64,000 nt of DNA from MPNP01 sp965116235. Its GTDB lineage: Bacteria > Pseudomonadota > Alphaproteobacteria > Rhodobacterales > Rhodobacteraceae. The translations under genes and the position numbers were made by a program. The notes below the pieces were generated by a model that saw only the letters and a list, made by a program, of their open reading frames with translations, did not search any database and had not been told where the DNA came from. Location of the stretch: contig OZ220496.1 of NCBI GenBank assembly GCA_965116235.1, positions 2,480,001 to 2,544,000 of the forward strand, written 5' to 3'. Position 1 is the first letter of the stretch. Each line of letters opens with the position of its first letter. Below, piece after piece: positions 63,324 through 64,000 of this stretch.

Positions 63324-64000
63324 TTATGGAACCAATGGAACCAATTGGAGTCCTTCCATTTCTGGCAAGCCCAGCATCAGATTGGCATTCTGAATGGCCT
63401 GGCCCGAAGACCCCTTGGTCAGGTTGTCCAAGACAGAGAAGATCTTGCAACGGCCATTTATGCGGTCCGGAAACACAGAAATGTGAACCAGATTCGAGCC
63501 TCTTACATGTCGAGTGGAAACAGGTGTCTCCATCGGTTGAACGTGAATAAACCGCTCATTGGCATATCTCTGAGACAATATCTGATGAATCGTGTCCGGA
63601 TTTCCCTTCACGTAAATTGTTGTCAATATGCCCCTGTTTTGCGGGATCAAGTGAGGGGTAAACGACACTTTCACGGGGGTATCAGACCTTGAACCCAACT
63701 CTTGGTCAAACTCGGCAAGATGTCTGTGCCAAACGGGATTGTAAGGTTGGCAGCCTTCGGACAATTCGGCAAAAATCGTGCTCGGCTTGGCCACACGACC
63801 AGCACCGGAAACGCCCGCCTTCAGATCAAGAGTGATATCCTGCAGATCAATCGCCTTTTCCTCAACCAAAGGCACCAGCGGATAAAGACCTGACGCTGCA
63901 TTGCAACCCGTACAGGCCACGAGCCGCGAAGACCTGATCTTCTCCCGATAGAACTCGGTCAGTCCATAGGTTGCCTCTTTCTGGATGCTGGGTGCCACAT
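63324..64000 (-). CDS. argC: N-acetyl-gamma-glutamyl-phosphate reductase, C-terminal part (partial at window edge)
   Basis: ArgC reduces N-acetylglutamyl phosphate in arginine synthesis. The 225 residues in the window include the catalytic Cys in VACTGCNAASGLYPL, DLKAGVSGAGR, FAELSEGCQPYNPVWHRHLAEFDQ, VSFTPHLIPQNRGILTTIYV, the His-containing FIHVQPMETPVSTRHVRGSN and FSVLDNLTKGSSGQAIQNANLMLG. The N-terminal NAD-binding domain lies beyond position 64000. Confidence 0.94.
   Translation of the reverse strand, partial: VAPSIQKEATYGLTEFYREKIRSSRLVACTGCNAASGLYPLVPLVEEKAIDLQDITLDLKAGVSGAGRVAKPSTIFAELSEGCQPYNPVWHRHLAEFDQELGSRSDTPVKVSFTPHLIPQNRGILTTIYVKGNPDTIHQILSQRYANERFIHVQPMETPVSTRHVRGSNLVHISVFPDRINGRCKIFSVLDNLTKGSSGQAIQNANLMLGLPEMEGLQLVPLVP

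Overview
The window looks like a chromosome segment of an alphaproteobacterium with mid-range GC. The evidence is gene order and protein type: pyrH-frr-uppS-cdsA-rseP-bamA-skp-fabZ-lpxA-lpxI-lpxB as one block, the uvrA / ssb-gyrA arrangement, LpxI instead of LpxH, a Fur/Mur-type regulator with an HHDHLID metal motif, and an Ala at the GyrA quinolone position. I cannot name the genus.

Layout. 1-1153: the 5' end of a fused indolepyruvate:ferredoxin oxidoreductase and a YbaK-type tRNA-editing protein. 1185-11832: one long minus-strand cell-envelope operon running from pyrH down to lpxB (nucleotide kinase, ribosome recycling, undecaprenyl and CDP-DAG lipid synthesis, sigma-E protease, outer-membrane assembly, lipid A). 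lpxD and dxr, often found in such blocks, are not here. 11942-18377: miaA and a 1715-residue exonuclease-RecQ-UvrD fusion helicase. 18578-21653: a TRAP transporter (dctPQM). 21921-32553: housekeeping genes (mazG, nucleoside hydrolase, selO, fur, eno, anmK, tyrS, DUF3179, cyclophilin, coaD, CBS protein). 32779-37371: a valine-catabolism operon. 37368-45265: uvrA, an unusual single-strand-binding protein with two OB folds, gyrA and gluQRS.

45266-53995 is a gene-poor accessory stretch: a lone DegT-type aminotransferase, two MITE-like elements, a GC-rich autotransporter, an IscU-like scaffold, and a PD-(D/E)xK-like gene broken by one amber codon. 54239-64000 returns to core genes: ligA, mnmA, an M20 peptidase, an enoyl-CoA hydratase, ccmH/ccmF/ccmE (no ccmG) and the 3' part of argC.

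The most striking signal is at the autotransporter. Codons 4-7 contain a run of nine G. With nine the frame is open; losing or gaining one base puts a stop codon directly after the run. A second run of nine lies between a plausible -35 and -10 box about 100 bases upstream, and a run of ten lies just beyond the 3' end. Together this reads as a contingency locus controlling a surface protein at both transcription and translation. The second notable item is the duplicated-OB SSB sitting exactly where the chromosomal ssb is expected.
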